64,000 nt of DNA from Spirochaetae bacterium HGW-Spirochaetae-3 (GTDB taxonomy: Bacteria; Spirochaetota; Spirochaetia; Treponematales; UBA12059), in contig PGXV01000006.1 in NCBI GenBank assembly GCA_002839315.1, positions 311,176 through 375,175 on the forward strand. The letters run 5' to 3'. The number at the start of each line of letters is the position of its first letter. Positions within the stretch are counted from its first letter, which is position 1. This document shows, piece by piece, positions 41,661 to 50,292 of the stretch. The notes beneath the pieces are model-generated. The model ran no database searches. It had not been told where the DNA came from and worked only from the letters and a program-made list of their open reading frames with translations. Position numbers and translations under genes: made by a program.

Positions 41661-42803
41661 TTGCTCGTAAGATACCAGAACGGGCCGGATGGTAAACCGG
41701 TCAAGAAAGCCATAGTCTATACGGAACGGGAGCACGGCATCGATCCGGGCGCCGTCGATCCCGACGCCGTCAGGATAGTGGATCGCCTAAGGCGTTCCGG
41801 CTATTCCGCCTATATTGTCGGAGGTGCCGTCCGGGACCTCGTCTTGGGCCGGACGCCCAAGGACTACGATATCGTCACCGACGCCGAGCCTCCGCGCATC
41901 AAGAAGCTTTTCTACCGGAGCCGAATCATCGGCAAGCGCTTCAGGCTGGTGCACGTATACGTCGGAGAGCATATCTATGAGGTTTCTACATTCCGTTCCA
42001 TCGCCAACGGTACCGTGGGTAATACCTACGGCACGATAGACGAGGACGCGAGACGGCGGGATTTCACCATGAACGCGCTGTACTTCGATCCCCTGGAACG
42101 TAAGCTCGTCGATTACGTCGGCGGGCTCAAGGATATGCGCGCCAGGCGAATCGTGCCGGTCATACCGCTCAAGACCATATTCGCGGAAGACCCGGTTCGC
42201 ATGATACGCGCCGTGAAGTACGCCGAGGCGACGGGATTCGTTATCCCGCTCCTTACCCGGCTCGCTATCAAGCGCCACGCGCACCTGCTCGCCGGCGCGT
42301 CGGTCAGCCGGCTCGGTGAAGAGGCCGCGAAGATACTCTATTCTGGCCACGCGCGCGGAATCGTGGGCTCGCTTCAGCGTTTCGGCCTGCTCTCGGCGAT
42401 ACTGCCCGGCGTCGAGTCGGCGCTGCTCTCCGGCCCGGGACCGGCAGCGTCGATGCGCGTGGCCCTTACGGCGCTGGACGGATACGTCGTCGAGACCGGC
42501 GACAAGACGCTCGGGGCCCTGCTATCCTTCATCGTCAAGGACACGGTCGAGGCGGCTCAGGCCTTGCCCGCCGAAGACGCGCAGGCGGCGTACCATAACG
42601 CGCTCGACGCAGCCAGGGAATTCCTGGCGCCCTTGACCATGCCTCGCGTAGAAGTCGAATCCGCGGTACGCGCTGTTTTTACCGCGCCCGAGCCCAAGCA
42701 GAAGCCGAAGCGACCGCGGCGCCGGCGGCGGAGAAAGGCTCCGTCGAGCTCCGGAGAACCTTCCGCGCGCGGCGGCGCGGATATTCCCCGCGATGGCGAG
42801 TAG
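41661..42803 (+). CDS. pcnB: Poly(A) polymerase / CCA-adding-type nucleotidyltransferase
   Basis: 380 residues, start TTG with GAGGG 4-5 nt upstream. The class II nucleotidyltransferase signature is complete: YIVGGAVRDLVLGRTPKDYD with the two catalytic Asp, followed by YEVSTFRS, RRRDFTMNALYFDP and FAEDPVRMIRAVKYA. The C-terminus ends in a very basic tail (KPKRPRRRRRRK), as in bacterial PcnB poly(A) polymerases, which favours that over a CCA enzyme. It adds A tails to RNA for turnover. The fourfold repeat lies just upstream. Confidence 0.85.
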   Translation: MLVRYQNGPDGKPVKKAIVYTEREHGIDPGAVDPDAVRIVDRLRRSGYSAYIVGGAVRDLVLGRTPKDYDIVTDAEPPRIKKLFYRSRIIGKRFRLVHVYVGEHIYEVSTFRSIANGTVGNTYGTIDEDARRRDFTMNALYFDPLERKLVDYVGGLKDMRARRIVPVIPLKTIFAEDPVRMIRAVKYAEATGFVIPLLTRLAIKRHAHLLAGASVSRLGEEAAKILYSGHARGIVGSLQRFGLLSAILPGVESALLSGPGPAASMRVALTALDGYVVETGDKTLGALLSFIVKDTVEAAQALPAEDAQAAYHNALDAAREFLAPLTMPRVEVESAVRAVFTAPEPKQKPKRPRRRRRRKAPSSSGEPSARGGADIPRDGE

Positions 42804-42832
42804 GCTATATCGGGCGCGTTACGGCCGAAGGC

Positions 42833-42862
42833 TTGACACGGCGCCGCGAATTCTCGGATGAT
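42833..42862 (+). promoter_or_regulatory. Promoter of a leaderless DUF4912 transcript
   Basis: TTGACA, an 18-nt spacer and GATGAT end 6 nt before a GTG at 42869. The TTG within the -35 is also in frame but would place the start inside the promoter. Confidence 0.55.
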
Positions 42863-42868
42863 GCCACG

Positions 42869-43570
42869 GTGAATGTAGAACGCCTTAATGGATTGTCAAT
42901 TGACGCCTTATATGCCCTAGCGGACAAGATGGGGCTCGATCTGCCATTGGAACTAGAACGGGTCTTCATCGTCGAGGCGCTCCTCGAGGCGTTCGAAGAG
43001 GATAGCGAAGACCGCAAGGCGACCGGCGACGCCGTCCATATCGAAGAGAAGAAGTATTCCGGATCCGAGCTGGACGAGATCGACGCGTCGATCGACGCCG
43101 GCCCGTGCATAGAATGCAGGTATAACGAGACGGTCGTGCACGTCATAGCGCGCGACCCGGAGTGGGCCTTCGTGTTCTGGGATATTCGGGATGAAGAGAT
43201 GGATGAGCTCCATGCTTCCGACGCGTTCTCGTGCCTTTTCCTTCGGGTCCTGAAGGAACCGGGATACGACGGCAAGGCCTCCGCTTCCTTCGAGGTCGTA
43301 GTCGGCGACGAGGACGATCACTGGTATCTTCATCTTCCAGAGGAAGATCGCGCCTATAGGGTTGATTTATACGCGAGGATCGGTTCCAAGGCGCGATTGC
43401 TGGCTCATTCACCGACTATACGGACGCCGAGGGCGTTGATGGCCGACTCGCTCGCAGATCTCGATCCAGACGCCGCGGAATTGGCTGCCCTTTCCGGACT
43501 CGCGAGCCTCGAGATCGTACCGGCGCCCGAGCACCATCCGTCTCGTATTCTCGGCGGGTTCGACGAGTAA
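42869..43570 (+). CDS. DUF4912 domain protein
   Basis: 233 residues from the GTG at 42869. An N-terminal helical Rho-N-like segment (VERLNGLSIDALYALADKMG) is followed by an acidic linker and a DUF4912 domain: VHVIARDPEWAFVFWDIRDE, WYLHLPEEDRAYRVDLYAR. DUF4912 proteins of spirochaetes and Firmicutes occur beside GH57 enzymes, as here, and probably belong to a shared glycan pathway, though the domain has no proven activity that I know of. The start 36 nt downstream of the TTG at 42833 is preferred because of the promoter position. Confidence 0.82.
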   Translation: MNVERLNGLSIDALYALADKMGLDLPLELERVFIVEALLEAFEEDSEDRKATGDAVHIEEKKYSGSELDEIDASIDAGPCIECRYNETVVHVIARDPEWAFVFWDIRDEEMDELHASDAFSCLFLRVLKEPGYDGKASASFEVVVGDEDDHWYLHLPEEDRAYRVDLYARIGSKARLLAHSPTIRTPRALMADSLADLDPDAAELAALSGLASLEIVPAPEHHPSRILGGFDE

Positions 43571-43582
43571 CGGAGGATTTCG

Positions 43583-45172
43583 GTGGATAGCGGATTCGTA
43601 GCGCTCGTACTCAACGCGCATCTGCCGTTCGTTCGGCAACCTGATTATCCTCGATTCCTCGAAGAGCGATGGCTTTTCGAATCGTTGTCTGAGACTTATC
43701 TACCGCTCCTCAGGGTGTTCGCGAAGCTGGAATCGGACCGGGTGCCGTGGAAGATAAGTCTCGCCCTCTCGCCGACCCTCGAGGCTATGCTCGGCGATAC
43801 GCTGCTCGGCTCACGTTACGCCGCGTGGCTCTTGACGCAAGTAGAGCTTGCGAATAGGGAAGTCGCCAGGACCAAGAACGATCCGGCCTTCGCCGGCCTG
43901 GCCTCCATGTACCTGGACCTCTACCAGAAGGACTACGACGACTTTACCGTCCTATACGGCGGCAATATACTCGGCGCGCTGGACTTCTACTTCAAGAAGG
44001 GCCGTATAGATCTTCTGACGAGCGGCGCGACGAACGCTTTCATGCCGATCTACCGCAATTATCCTGAGGCGACGACTGCGCAGATCGAGGCGGCCGTCGT
44101 ATCGTTCCGCGCGACGTTCGGGCGCTCTCCTTCCGGGTTCTGGATGCCCCAGCTCGGCTGGTATCCCGGCGTCGAGGAGACGCTCAGCGCCTATGGCCTG
44201 CAGTATAGCGTCGTCTCGACGAGGGGCGCCCTGCTCGGCGATCCGACTCCGCGATTCGGCTCCTACGCGCCTGTATCCTGCCCCAATGGATTTACGACCT
44301 TCATCCGCGACGTCGCGGCGACCGATGACGTCTGGTCCGAGACCGAAGGCTATCCGGCGGATCCCGTTTACAGGGATTTCTACCGCGATATCGGATTCGA
44401 CCTGCCGCTCGACTATATCGGGCCCTATATCGAGCAGAACCAGATCAGGACCTTTACCGGCTTCAAGTACTGGGCGATAACCGGTGACAGCGACCAGAAG
44501 GTTCCGTACTCGCCCGAGGTCGCGTCGGCGAGGGTAGCGGAGCACGCCGAGCTTTTCCTCAAGGATCGCAAGGCGCAGGCCCTCGCCGCCGCCCCCCATA
44601 TGGCCGGCCGCCCCCCGTTGATGGTCGCGCCATACGACGCCGAGCTGTTCGGGCACGGCTGGTTCGAGGGACCCCAGTGGATAGAGACGCTGTTCCGGAA
44701 GGCCCAGGGGAACGACGAGCTTCGCTTCATAACGCTTTCGGAGTACCGGCGCGCGTATCCGGACAATTTCGAGTCCGTTCCCGAGTACGCCTCGTGGGGA
44801 GACGGCGGCTACGGCAGCGTCTGGCTAGAGAAGTCTAACGACTGGATATACCGCCACGTGTTCAAGATGATAGAGCGCATGGTCGAGCTGGCGGAGCGTT
44901 TCCCCAACGAGAGCGGGCTCCGGGAGCGCGTGCTCAATCAGGCCGCCCGCGAGGTCATGCTGGCCCAGGCGTCGGATTGGCCGTTCCTCCTGCGCGCCGG
45001 CAAGTCGGGTTCCTTCGCCCGCAAGCAGATCGAGGACGCGGCGACCAACTTCAACCGTATCTACGAGATGCTCTGCGCCAATACCGTCGGTACCGAATGG
45101 CTGACGAAGCTCGAGAAGCGGAACAACATCTTCCCCGATATCAATTACCGGATCTTCCGGCGCAAGCGCTAG
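43583..45172 (+). CDS. GH57/DUF1957 alpha-glucan branching enzyme-like, nucleophile replaced
   Basis: 529 residues, GTG start with GGAGG 6 nt upstream, 12 nt after DUF4912. It has the GH57 (beta/alpha)7 barrel with NAHLPFVR at the first motif and APYDAELFGHGWFEGP at the fourth (D352, acid/base), followed by the DUF1957 helical region. In known branching enzymes the third motif is GFWLPECGY with Glu as nucleophile; here it reads GFWMPQLGWYPG, so position 190 is Gln. The protein may have lost hydrolytic/transfer activity or use another residue. Its pairing with DUF4912 suggests a common function in glycogen-like polymer handling. Confidence 0.85.
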   Translation: MDSGFVALVLNAHLPFVRQPDYPRFLEERWLFESLSETYLPLLRVFAKLESDRVPWKISLALSPTLEAMLGDTLLGSRYAAWLLTQVELANREVARTKNDPAFAGLASMYLDLYQKDYDDFTVLYGGNILGALDFYFKKGRIDLLTSGATNAFMPIYRNYPEATTAQIEAAVVSFRATFGRSPSGFWMPQLGWYPGVEETLSAYGLQYSVVSTRGALLGDPTPRFGSYAPVSCPNGFTTFIRDVAATDDVWSETEGYPADPVYRDFYRDIGFDLPLDYIGPYIEQNQIRTFTGFKYWAITGDSDQKVPYSPEVASARVAEHAELFLKDRKAQALAAAPHMAGRPPLMVAPYDAELFGHGWFEGPQWIETLFRKAQGNDELRFITLSEYRRAYPDNFESVPEYASWGDGGYGSVWLEKSNDWIYRHVFKMIERMVELAERFPNESGLRERVLNQAAREVMLAQASDWPFLLRAGKSGSFARKQIEDAATNFNRIYEMLCANTVGTEWLTKLEKRNNIFPDINYRIFRRKR

Positions 45173-45185
45173 GATACCTCCCCCT

Positions 45186-45650
45186 GTGACGACAAACGCG
45201 CTCAGGATAGTCCGCTCGCTCGGGATAGCGGTCGAGACGCTGGAGTACGATTGGTCGGAAGAGGACCTGTCGGCGCAGGCGGCCGCCTCCAAGCTCGGGC
45301 TTGACCCCGATAGGGTGTTCAAGACGATCGCCGTCCGGGGCGCCACTACGGGCCCCTTCTTGTGCGTCGTGCCGGGATCCGCCGAGGTGGACCTAAAGAA
45401 GGCCGCGAAGGCGGCCGGCGACAAGTCCGTAGAGCCGTTGCCCCTGAAGGAACTGGAGCCGCTTACCGGCTACCGGCGGGGAGGCTGCTCTCCCGTCGGT
45501 ACCAGGAAGCCCCTCCCCGTATTCATAGACGAGACCGCGTGCCTGTGGGAGACCATCTCCGTGAGCGCCGGCGCGCGCGGCCTTCAGATGGTTATGCCGC
45601 CCTCCGACCTGGCGCGCGCCGCCAAGGCGACCTTCGCTGACCTTGTCTGA
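45186..45650 (+). CDS. YbaK/EbsC-family aminoacyl-tRNA deacylase
   Basis: 154 residues, GTG start, 13 nt after GH57. The fold blocks of Cys-tRNA(Pro) deacylases are present: AQAAASKLGLDPDRVFKTI with the catalytic Lys after VF, FLCVVPGSAEVDLKKAAKA, and GYRRGGCSPVG. It removes Cys mis-charged to tRNA-Pro, acting in the cytosol. It is probably transcribed with the upstream GH57 gene, but no functional link is evident. Confidence 0.88.
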   Translation: MTTNALRIVRSLGIAVETLEYDWSEEDLSAQAAASKLGLDPDRVFKTIAVRGATTGPFLCVVPGSAEVDLKKAAKAAGDKSVEPLPLKELEPLTGYRRGGCSPVGTRKPLPVFIDETACLWETISVSAGARGLQMVMPPSDLARAAKATFADLV

Positions 45651-45701
45651 GCCTCATATACGAACCTGAACGCAGAGGATTAGAGCATACGAGGCGAGAA
45701 T

Positions 45702-45740
45702 GAGAAGGATGCTTATCGGCCCTCCTTCTCTTCTTCTCTT
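45702..45740. terminator. Terminator-like hairpin between convergent genes
   Basis: GAGAAGGA pairs with TCCTTCTC around a 13-nt loop, followed by a pyrimidine run. It ends the ybaK-side transcript and may serve the M16 genes from the other side. Confidence 0.6.
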
Positions 45741-45755
45741 CGTTCGAGTTCTTAT

Positions 45756-47270
45756 TTACTCTATCGTGCCGGTGAAGGTCGCGAATTTCGTCTCGTCGAC
45801 GCTAGACAGAGCGGCCTGGTCGGCTACGACTATCCAGCTTATCGGGGCGTCGACTACGTAGGCCTTTACGACCGCGACGACGTCTTCGGGGCGTATCGCG
45901 TTGATCTTGTCGATGAAGCGCAGGTACTCCAGATGGTCGCCCGAGTAGATGTAGCCTGACGCGAGCTGGGCCGCCGTATCGGCGTTCGTCGCCTGATCGC
46001 CGAAGAACGAGTTGACGTATTTGGCCTTGTACGCCTCTATCGTAGACGCGATCGGCGCGTACTTGTCTTCGCCGCCCTTGATGTTGAGCGTCTTGCCCGA
46101 CGCCAGCAGCGCTATCGCCTCGTCGACCCAGGCCTTGGCGTCGCTCGGCCTGTCGGTCTTGTAGACGACCAGCGAGCCGTACGCGCCGTAGAAGCCGAAC
46201 GCGCGCGACCATACCGAGTAGCAGGCTCCGTGATCGGTCCGGACGATGCTGAAGAGGAGCTCGTCGAGCATCTTATAGGCGAGCTGCAACGTGACGAAGT
46301 CCGGGCTGCGCGGATCGGCTATCGGGTAATCGCCGCGCACGTAGGCGACGCCCTGGGCCTTGCTGAATTCCTCGAGATACAGCGTCCTCCTGGGCTCGAA
46401 GGCGCCGGCCTCGGGAACCGCTATGCCTTTCCGGGCCATCGCGCCGATAGTCGCATCGAGCGAGGCGGCCAGCGAGTCTGCGTCGAGGTTCCCGACCGCG
46501 ACGACGACCATGCGCTCCGGGGCGAACGTGTCGCCGTAGTACGCCTTGACGTCGTCGAGCGTGATCGCCGAGACGGACGCCGCGGTACCGGCAAAGTCGG
46601 CCGCGTAAGGATGCCCCGCGAACATGTTTTCGTGGAGCCTGGAGACGGCGAAGCTGTACGGGTCGGCCATGGCCTTCTGGAGGCTTACCTTGAAGTCGTT
46701 CTGCACCTCGGTGAACTGGGCGGGATCGAACGCGGGATCGAGGACGCAGTCGATGAAGACGGCGAACATCTCGTCCCAGTACTTGTCGATGGTGTTGAGG
46801 TCGAAGCTTGCCCAATCGTAGTTCGCGGCGCTGTACCCTATCGAGCTCGACCGTTCGTACTGCAGGCGCTGGATCTCGGCGTACGGATGGCGTACCGAGC
46901 CGCGGGCCAGCATGGCGAGCGTCATCGCCTCGATGCCGGCCTTCTGGGGCGTCGTCATCGCCGAGCCCCCGCGAAGGGCGATCTTCATCGTGAATACGCG
47001 GTTCGCGGGATTCTTCTTTACTATAAGCGTCATCCCGTTCGATAGCGTACGCGTCTCTATGGTCGGCAGGTTGGCATTCATGAAGGCGCTCGGCGTCGAC
47101 GGCGCCTTCCATGTAGATACCGGCTCGCGAGGCAGGCTCCATGCCGCTTCGGTTTCTGGGGACTCCGGTTCCGGGGCGCTCGCGCACGACGCGGCTATGG
47201 CGGCCGCGAGGACCGTCGCGACGATGACGCGGGACGCGGGGCTTCTATCGCTGTATTTCCTGAGGCTCAT
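45756..47270 (-). CDS. M16-family peptidase homologue, probably non-catalytic partner (lipoprotein)
   Basis: 504 residues with lipobox AASC near residue 35. It carries the M16 fold (TRTLSNGMTLIVKKNP, then SVRHPYAEIQRL and FSKAQGVAYVRGDYP), but where catalytic members have HxxEH it reads GIEAMTLAMLARGS, without the zinc-binding His pair. It is encoded directly after the catalytic member at 47270 (stop and start overlap as TAATG), the arrangement seen in paired M16 proteases in which one subunit carries the metal and the other forms the closing half. Being a lipoprotein, it works in the periplasm or at the outer membrane. Confidence 0.85.
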   Translation of the reverse strand: MSLRKYSDRSPASRVIVATVLAAAIAASCASAPEPESPETEAAWSLPREPVSTWKAPSTPSAFMNANLPTIETRTLSNGMTLIVKKNPANRVFTMKIALRGGSAMTTPQKAGIEAMTLAMLARGSVRHPYAEIQRLQYERSSSIGYSAANYDWASFDLNTIDKYWDEMFAVFIDCVLDPAFDPAQFTEVQNDFKVSLQKAMADPYSFAVSRLHENMFAGHPYAADFAGTAASVSAITLDDVKAYYGDTFAPERMVVVAVGNLDADSLAASLDATIGAMARKGIAVPEAGAFEPRRTLYLEEFSKAQGVAYVRGDYPIADPRSPDFVTLQLAYKMLDELLFSIVRTDHGACYSVWSRAFGFYGAYGSLVVYKTDRPSDAKAWVDEAIALLASGKTLNIKGGEDKYAPIASTIEAYKAKYVNSFFGDQATNADTAAQLASGYIYSGDHLEYLRFIDKINAIRPEDVVAVVKAYVVDAPISWIVVADQAALSSVDETKFATFTGTIE

Positions 47271-48736
47271 TATTTTCCGTCCTTCCACCAGAACGCGTTG
47301 TCCGGGCTCACGATCCTGAATCCAGCGGCGGCCAGCGAGTCTGCTTCTGCGGTATAATCGGCGGGATTGAGCCGTATAGCGACCACCGGGACGTTCGAAA
47401 CCACGAATTTGTCCAGGAACGCGCCGATGTCCCGCCGCTGTACCTTCTTCATGTTCGGTACGTAATCGAAGAAATAATCGGTAGAGGCTACCGACCACCA
47501 GAACGACAGGGTCGAGATGAATCGATCGGGAGTCTCGAGATCGAGTATCTGCTCGTCCTCGATCTTACGCTTGACGACGTCGAATTCCGCGTCCGAGAAG
47601 TACGCGGGGTCGGCCGTCATGGCCCGTATCTCCCCCAGGGCGACCGCGTCCTTGAAGGCCTTCCCGGCCCTGTCGGCGAGGGGAAGGGCCGGGTCGACGA
47701 AGCAGTAGGTATAGAACGATACCTGCCCGCCATCCCGCTGGGTAAAGTAATAACCCCCGATATAATCCTTGTCGTATAGGGCCGGTACCTCGTTAAAGAG
47801 GTTCGTCTTGAAGCGGCCGTCGGGGGCCCCGATGAGATAACCCCACACGTCGGCCGCGTAGGTCGGCTCCGGTTCCGAGAGTACGTCGGGGCCCCGGTAC
47901 CGGGTCTCTATATAGGCGATGCCCTCCGGTAGCGAATCGTCGGGGTAGGCGAGGTAGGCGGGCGCGTCGACGCCCGGCATCGGGTGGGCCGGCGCCGGCG
48001 ACTCCCACGGGTCGGGGCCTTCCTTCCATTCGCCGTACCATTTCTTGGCCATCGCATAGACCTTGTCCGGATCGACGTCGCCGCCGACGAACAACGCCGC
48101 GTTGTTCGGCACGTAGTACGTTGACTGTATCGACCGGAGCGACCCGACGGTCGCGGAGCGGACGACCGCTTCGTTGCCGCCTATATCGCGGCGCCATGGA
48201 TACGCGGAGAAGAGCGCCTTGTCCATCGCGGCCGAGTAGACGTGGTCCGGATCGGATAGATAGCCGTTGATCTCGTTGGACACGACGCCTTGTTCTATCG
48301 TCAGCTCCTCGTCGTCGAATAGCGGTTCCCTCATCGCGTACGACCAGAACTCCAGCCCCGCCTCGGTCTTGTCGGACGGGACCGTGAAGTAGTAGCTGAC
48401 GTATTCGGTGGAGGTGCCGCCGTTCCATTCGGCGACGCCCAGATCGGTCATCGCCGCCGAGAATTCGGTTTCCGTCCTATAACGTGAATTGCCCTTGAAA
48501 AGCATGTGCTCGTACAGATGGAAGAGGCCCGCCGTTTCAGGCGTCTGGGCGATCGATCCGCAACGGAAGGTAATCTGTACCTTCGCGAGCGGTACGGTAT
48601 GGTTCTCGAGCACGAACAATTCCAGGCCGTTGTCCAGTCGGTACCGATGAAGCCCCGGAATGGGCGTCTCGTCGGAATACGACGGCATCGTGGCCGCGAT
48701 AGCCATCGCCACCGCTATCGCCAGTAGTCTTCTCAT
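47270..48736 (-). CDS. M16-family zinc peptidase, catalytic partner
   Basis: 488 residues. The start MRRLLAIAVAMAIAATMPSYS is a signal peptide, with AAGGAGG 8 nt upstream of the ATG. HLYEHMLFKG supplies the HxxEH zinc motif (H73, E76, H77) and ELTIEQGVVSNEI about 72-78 residues on supplies the third ligand. The C-terminal half is the inactive M16 domain. It should degrade peptides or process proteins in the periplasm with the lipoprotein encoded downstream. An upstream ATG at 48790 is in frame but lies upstream of the ribosome site and inside the promoter. Confidence 0.88.
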   Translation of the reverse strand: MRRLLAIAVAMAIAATMPSYSDETPIPGLHRYRLDNGLELFVLENHTVPLAKVQITFRCGSIAQTPETAGLFHLYEHMLFKGNSRYRTETEFSAAMTDLGVAEWNGGTSTEYVSYYFTVPSDKTEAGLEFWSYAMREPLFDDEELTIEQGVVSNEINGYLSDPDHVYSAAMDKALFSAYPWRRDIGGNEAVVRSATVGSLRSIQSTYYVPNNAALFVGGDVDPDKVYAMAKKWYGEWKEGPDPWESPAPAHPMPGVDAPAYLAYPDDSLPEGIAYIETRYRGPDVLSEPEPTYAADVWGYLIGAPDGRFKTNLFNEVPALYDKDYIGGYYFTQRDGGQVSFYTYCFVDPALPLADRAGKAFKDAVALGEIRAMTADPAYFSDAEFDVVKRKIEDEQILDLETPDRFISTLSFWWSVASTDYFFDYVPNMKKVQRRDIGAFLDKFVVSNVPVVAIRLNPADYTAEADSLAAAGFRIVSPDNAFWWKDGK

Positions 48737-48761
48737 GGTATGAGCCTCCTTGGGCCGGTAC

Positions 48762-48790
48762 AGCGTAGGAGAGGCAGAACGGCCTGTCAA
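48762..48790 (-). promoter_or_regulatory. Promoter of the M16 pair
   Basis: TTGACA, a 17-nt spacer and TACGCT on the minus strand lie about 25 nt before the ATG at 48736. The in-frame ATG at 48790 falls inside this promoter. Confidence 0.65.
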
Positions 48791-48901
48791 GAAGTTGCGC
48801 TCGGGCGGGACTGCAATCTATTCATGTCTTTGCTTCGAAATGGTTCGGTATGTCGCTGTCCGCGGCTAAGATCTAGGCTCTTGATACTGAAATAGTGTAG
48901 G

Positions 48902-49780
48902 ATGCCTTCGATGATAACCGTATTGTACGACAGGGCGATCGCGCGCGCCGTCATGGCGATGAGGCGCGACGCGTCGCTTCTGGTCGAGCCTCCAATCGCC
49001 AAGCGAGCCCGAAGGCCCCGCTCTCCAGAGGTCCCGATACCGCCGACGAGGAGCCTGCCCCTCGTCGACAGGCCACCGCGAAGAACTTTCGCGGAAGCGA
49101 TGCGCTTCATGCTACGCGCTTCCCCCAAGGCGCTCCTGCGCGCCTTCGTCCTGTTCCATCTCTGGTATATCGGCGTAACGACCATCCTGGTAGCCTGTTT
49201 CGCGTTCGTCGATCCCGCGGCCACGACGCTGTCCGTATACCGCAAGTACGTCGATGGCTGGACTATCGTCCAGCCCGTTCCGACGAGGCTCGAACGAATA
49301 CCGAAGCTGGCGCAGCGTATGCTCGTGTCCATCGAGGATTATAAATTCTACGACCATCACGGAGTCGATTTCGAAGCCTTCGCCCGCGCCTACGAGGTGA
49401 ACCAGAAGATCGGGCGCCCCATGTACGGCGGTTCGACGCTGACGATGCAGACCGCGAGGACGCTGTTCCTCGTGCCGTTCAAGAGCTACGTCAGGAAATA
49501 CCTGGAGGTCATCGTCGCGCTAGAGCTGGAGGCGATGCTGCCGAAGGAGCGAATCCTGGAACTGTACTTCTCGTGGGCGGAATGGGGAAAGGGCGTCTTC
49601 GGCATAGAGGCCGCGTCGAAGAAGTATTTCCAGACGTCGGTAGCCAGGCTCGGCTCGTCCCAGACGGCGCGCCTGATGGCCGTGCTATCGTCGCCCATAC
49701 GCTATACGCCGTCGACGCTCGCCAAGAGCGCCCTCCTCGCGTGGCGATACGATTTCCTCCTGAAGCGCTACGTCCGCTGA
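48902..49780 (+). CDS. mtgA: Monofunctional peptidoglycan transglycosylase (GT51)
   Basis: 292 residues. A basic cytoplasmic tail of about 75 residues is followed by one transmembrane helix (IGVTTILVACFAFV) and a GT51 domain with all five family motifs visible: SIEDYKFYDHHGVDFEAFAR with the catalytic Glu, GGSTLTMQTART, RKYLEVIVALELE, KERILELYFSWAEWGKGVFG and QTARLMAVLSSP. No transpeptidase domain follows, so it polymerises glycan strands only. The long N-terminus is unusual and the start (48902) lacks a clear ribosome site; later Met residues could be used. The end overlaps the convergent DUF188 gene by 13 nt. Confidence 0.85.
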   Translation: MPSMITVLYDRAIARAVMAMRRDASLLVEPPIAKRARRPRSPEVPIPPTRSLPLVDRPPRRTFAEAMRFMLRASPKALLRAFVLFHLWYIGVTTILVACFAFVDPAATTLSVYRKYVDGWTIVQPVPTRLERIPKLAQRMLVSIEDYKFYDHHGVDFEAFARAYEVNQKIGRPMYGGSTLTMQTARTLFLVPFKSYVRKYLEVIVALELEAMLPKERILELYFSWAEWGKGVFGIEAASKKYFQTSVARLGSSQTARLMAVLSSPIRYTPSTLAKSALLAWRYDFLLKRYVR

Positions 49781-50292
49781 GCCGTGAGCGCCGCGCGTAT
49801 CGCCTTGTCCAACGCGTCGGCGAAGGCCTTTACGTCCTTGGGCCCGAACCCCCGGCCCTTGGCCAGCGGCGGGGCGGTCCCCAATTCTCGTAGAGCCGCC
49901 ATATGGTCGCGCAGTGACAATCGCTCCCGTACCGTGTCGGCCGTCCATAGCGCGCCCCTATCGTTAAGGGCGACGAGGCCATGGTCGATGGCCCGTGCCG
50001 CTAGCGGAATATCCCTGGTAATGAGAACGTCTCCCGGGACAGCCGACGCGATGATGTAGTCGTCGGCGTTATCCCACGCGGCTTGCTTCGCGCCGTCCGG
50101 CGCCGTCCTCGCGCTCGCGCCGGCCGGCCCGACGATGACGGCCTGCAGGTTCTTACCCGGCGGTAGCGGAACCGGCCGGTTGGCGACGAATACGGCCCTG
50201 ATGGGAAAGCCGCCGTTTGACGAGCCGGCGCGGCGTCCGATTAGTTCCTTCACCTCGCGCGGCAGCGAGTCGGCGTCGGCCCAGAGCGTCAT
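49768..50292 (-). CDS. YaiI/YqxD-family (DUF188) protein
   Basis: 174 residues. Conserved blocks of the family: TLWADADSLPREV at the start, AVFVANRPVPLP, DNADDYIIASAVPGDVLITR and DIPLAARAIDHGLVALNDRG. The fold resembles PIN/FEN-type nucleases with clustered Asp residues, though activity is unproven. The ATG overlaps the manA stop (ATGA), so the two are coupled. Confidence 0.88.
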   Translation of the reverse strand: MTLWADADSLPREVKELIGRRAGSSNGGFPIRAVFVANRPVPLPPGKNLQAVIVGPAGASARTAPDGAKQAAWDNADDYIIASAVPGDVLITRDIPLAARAIDHGLVALNDRGALWTADTVRERLSLRDHMAALRELGTAPPLAKGRGFGPKDVKAFADALDKAIRAALTAQRT

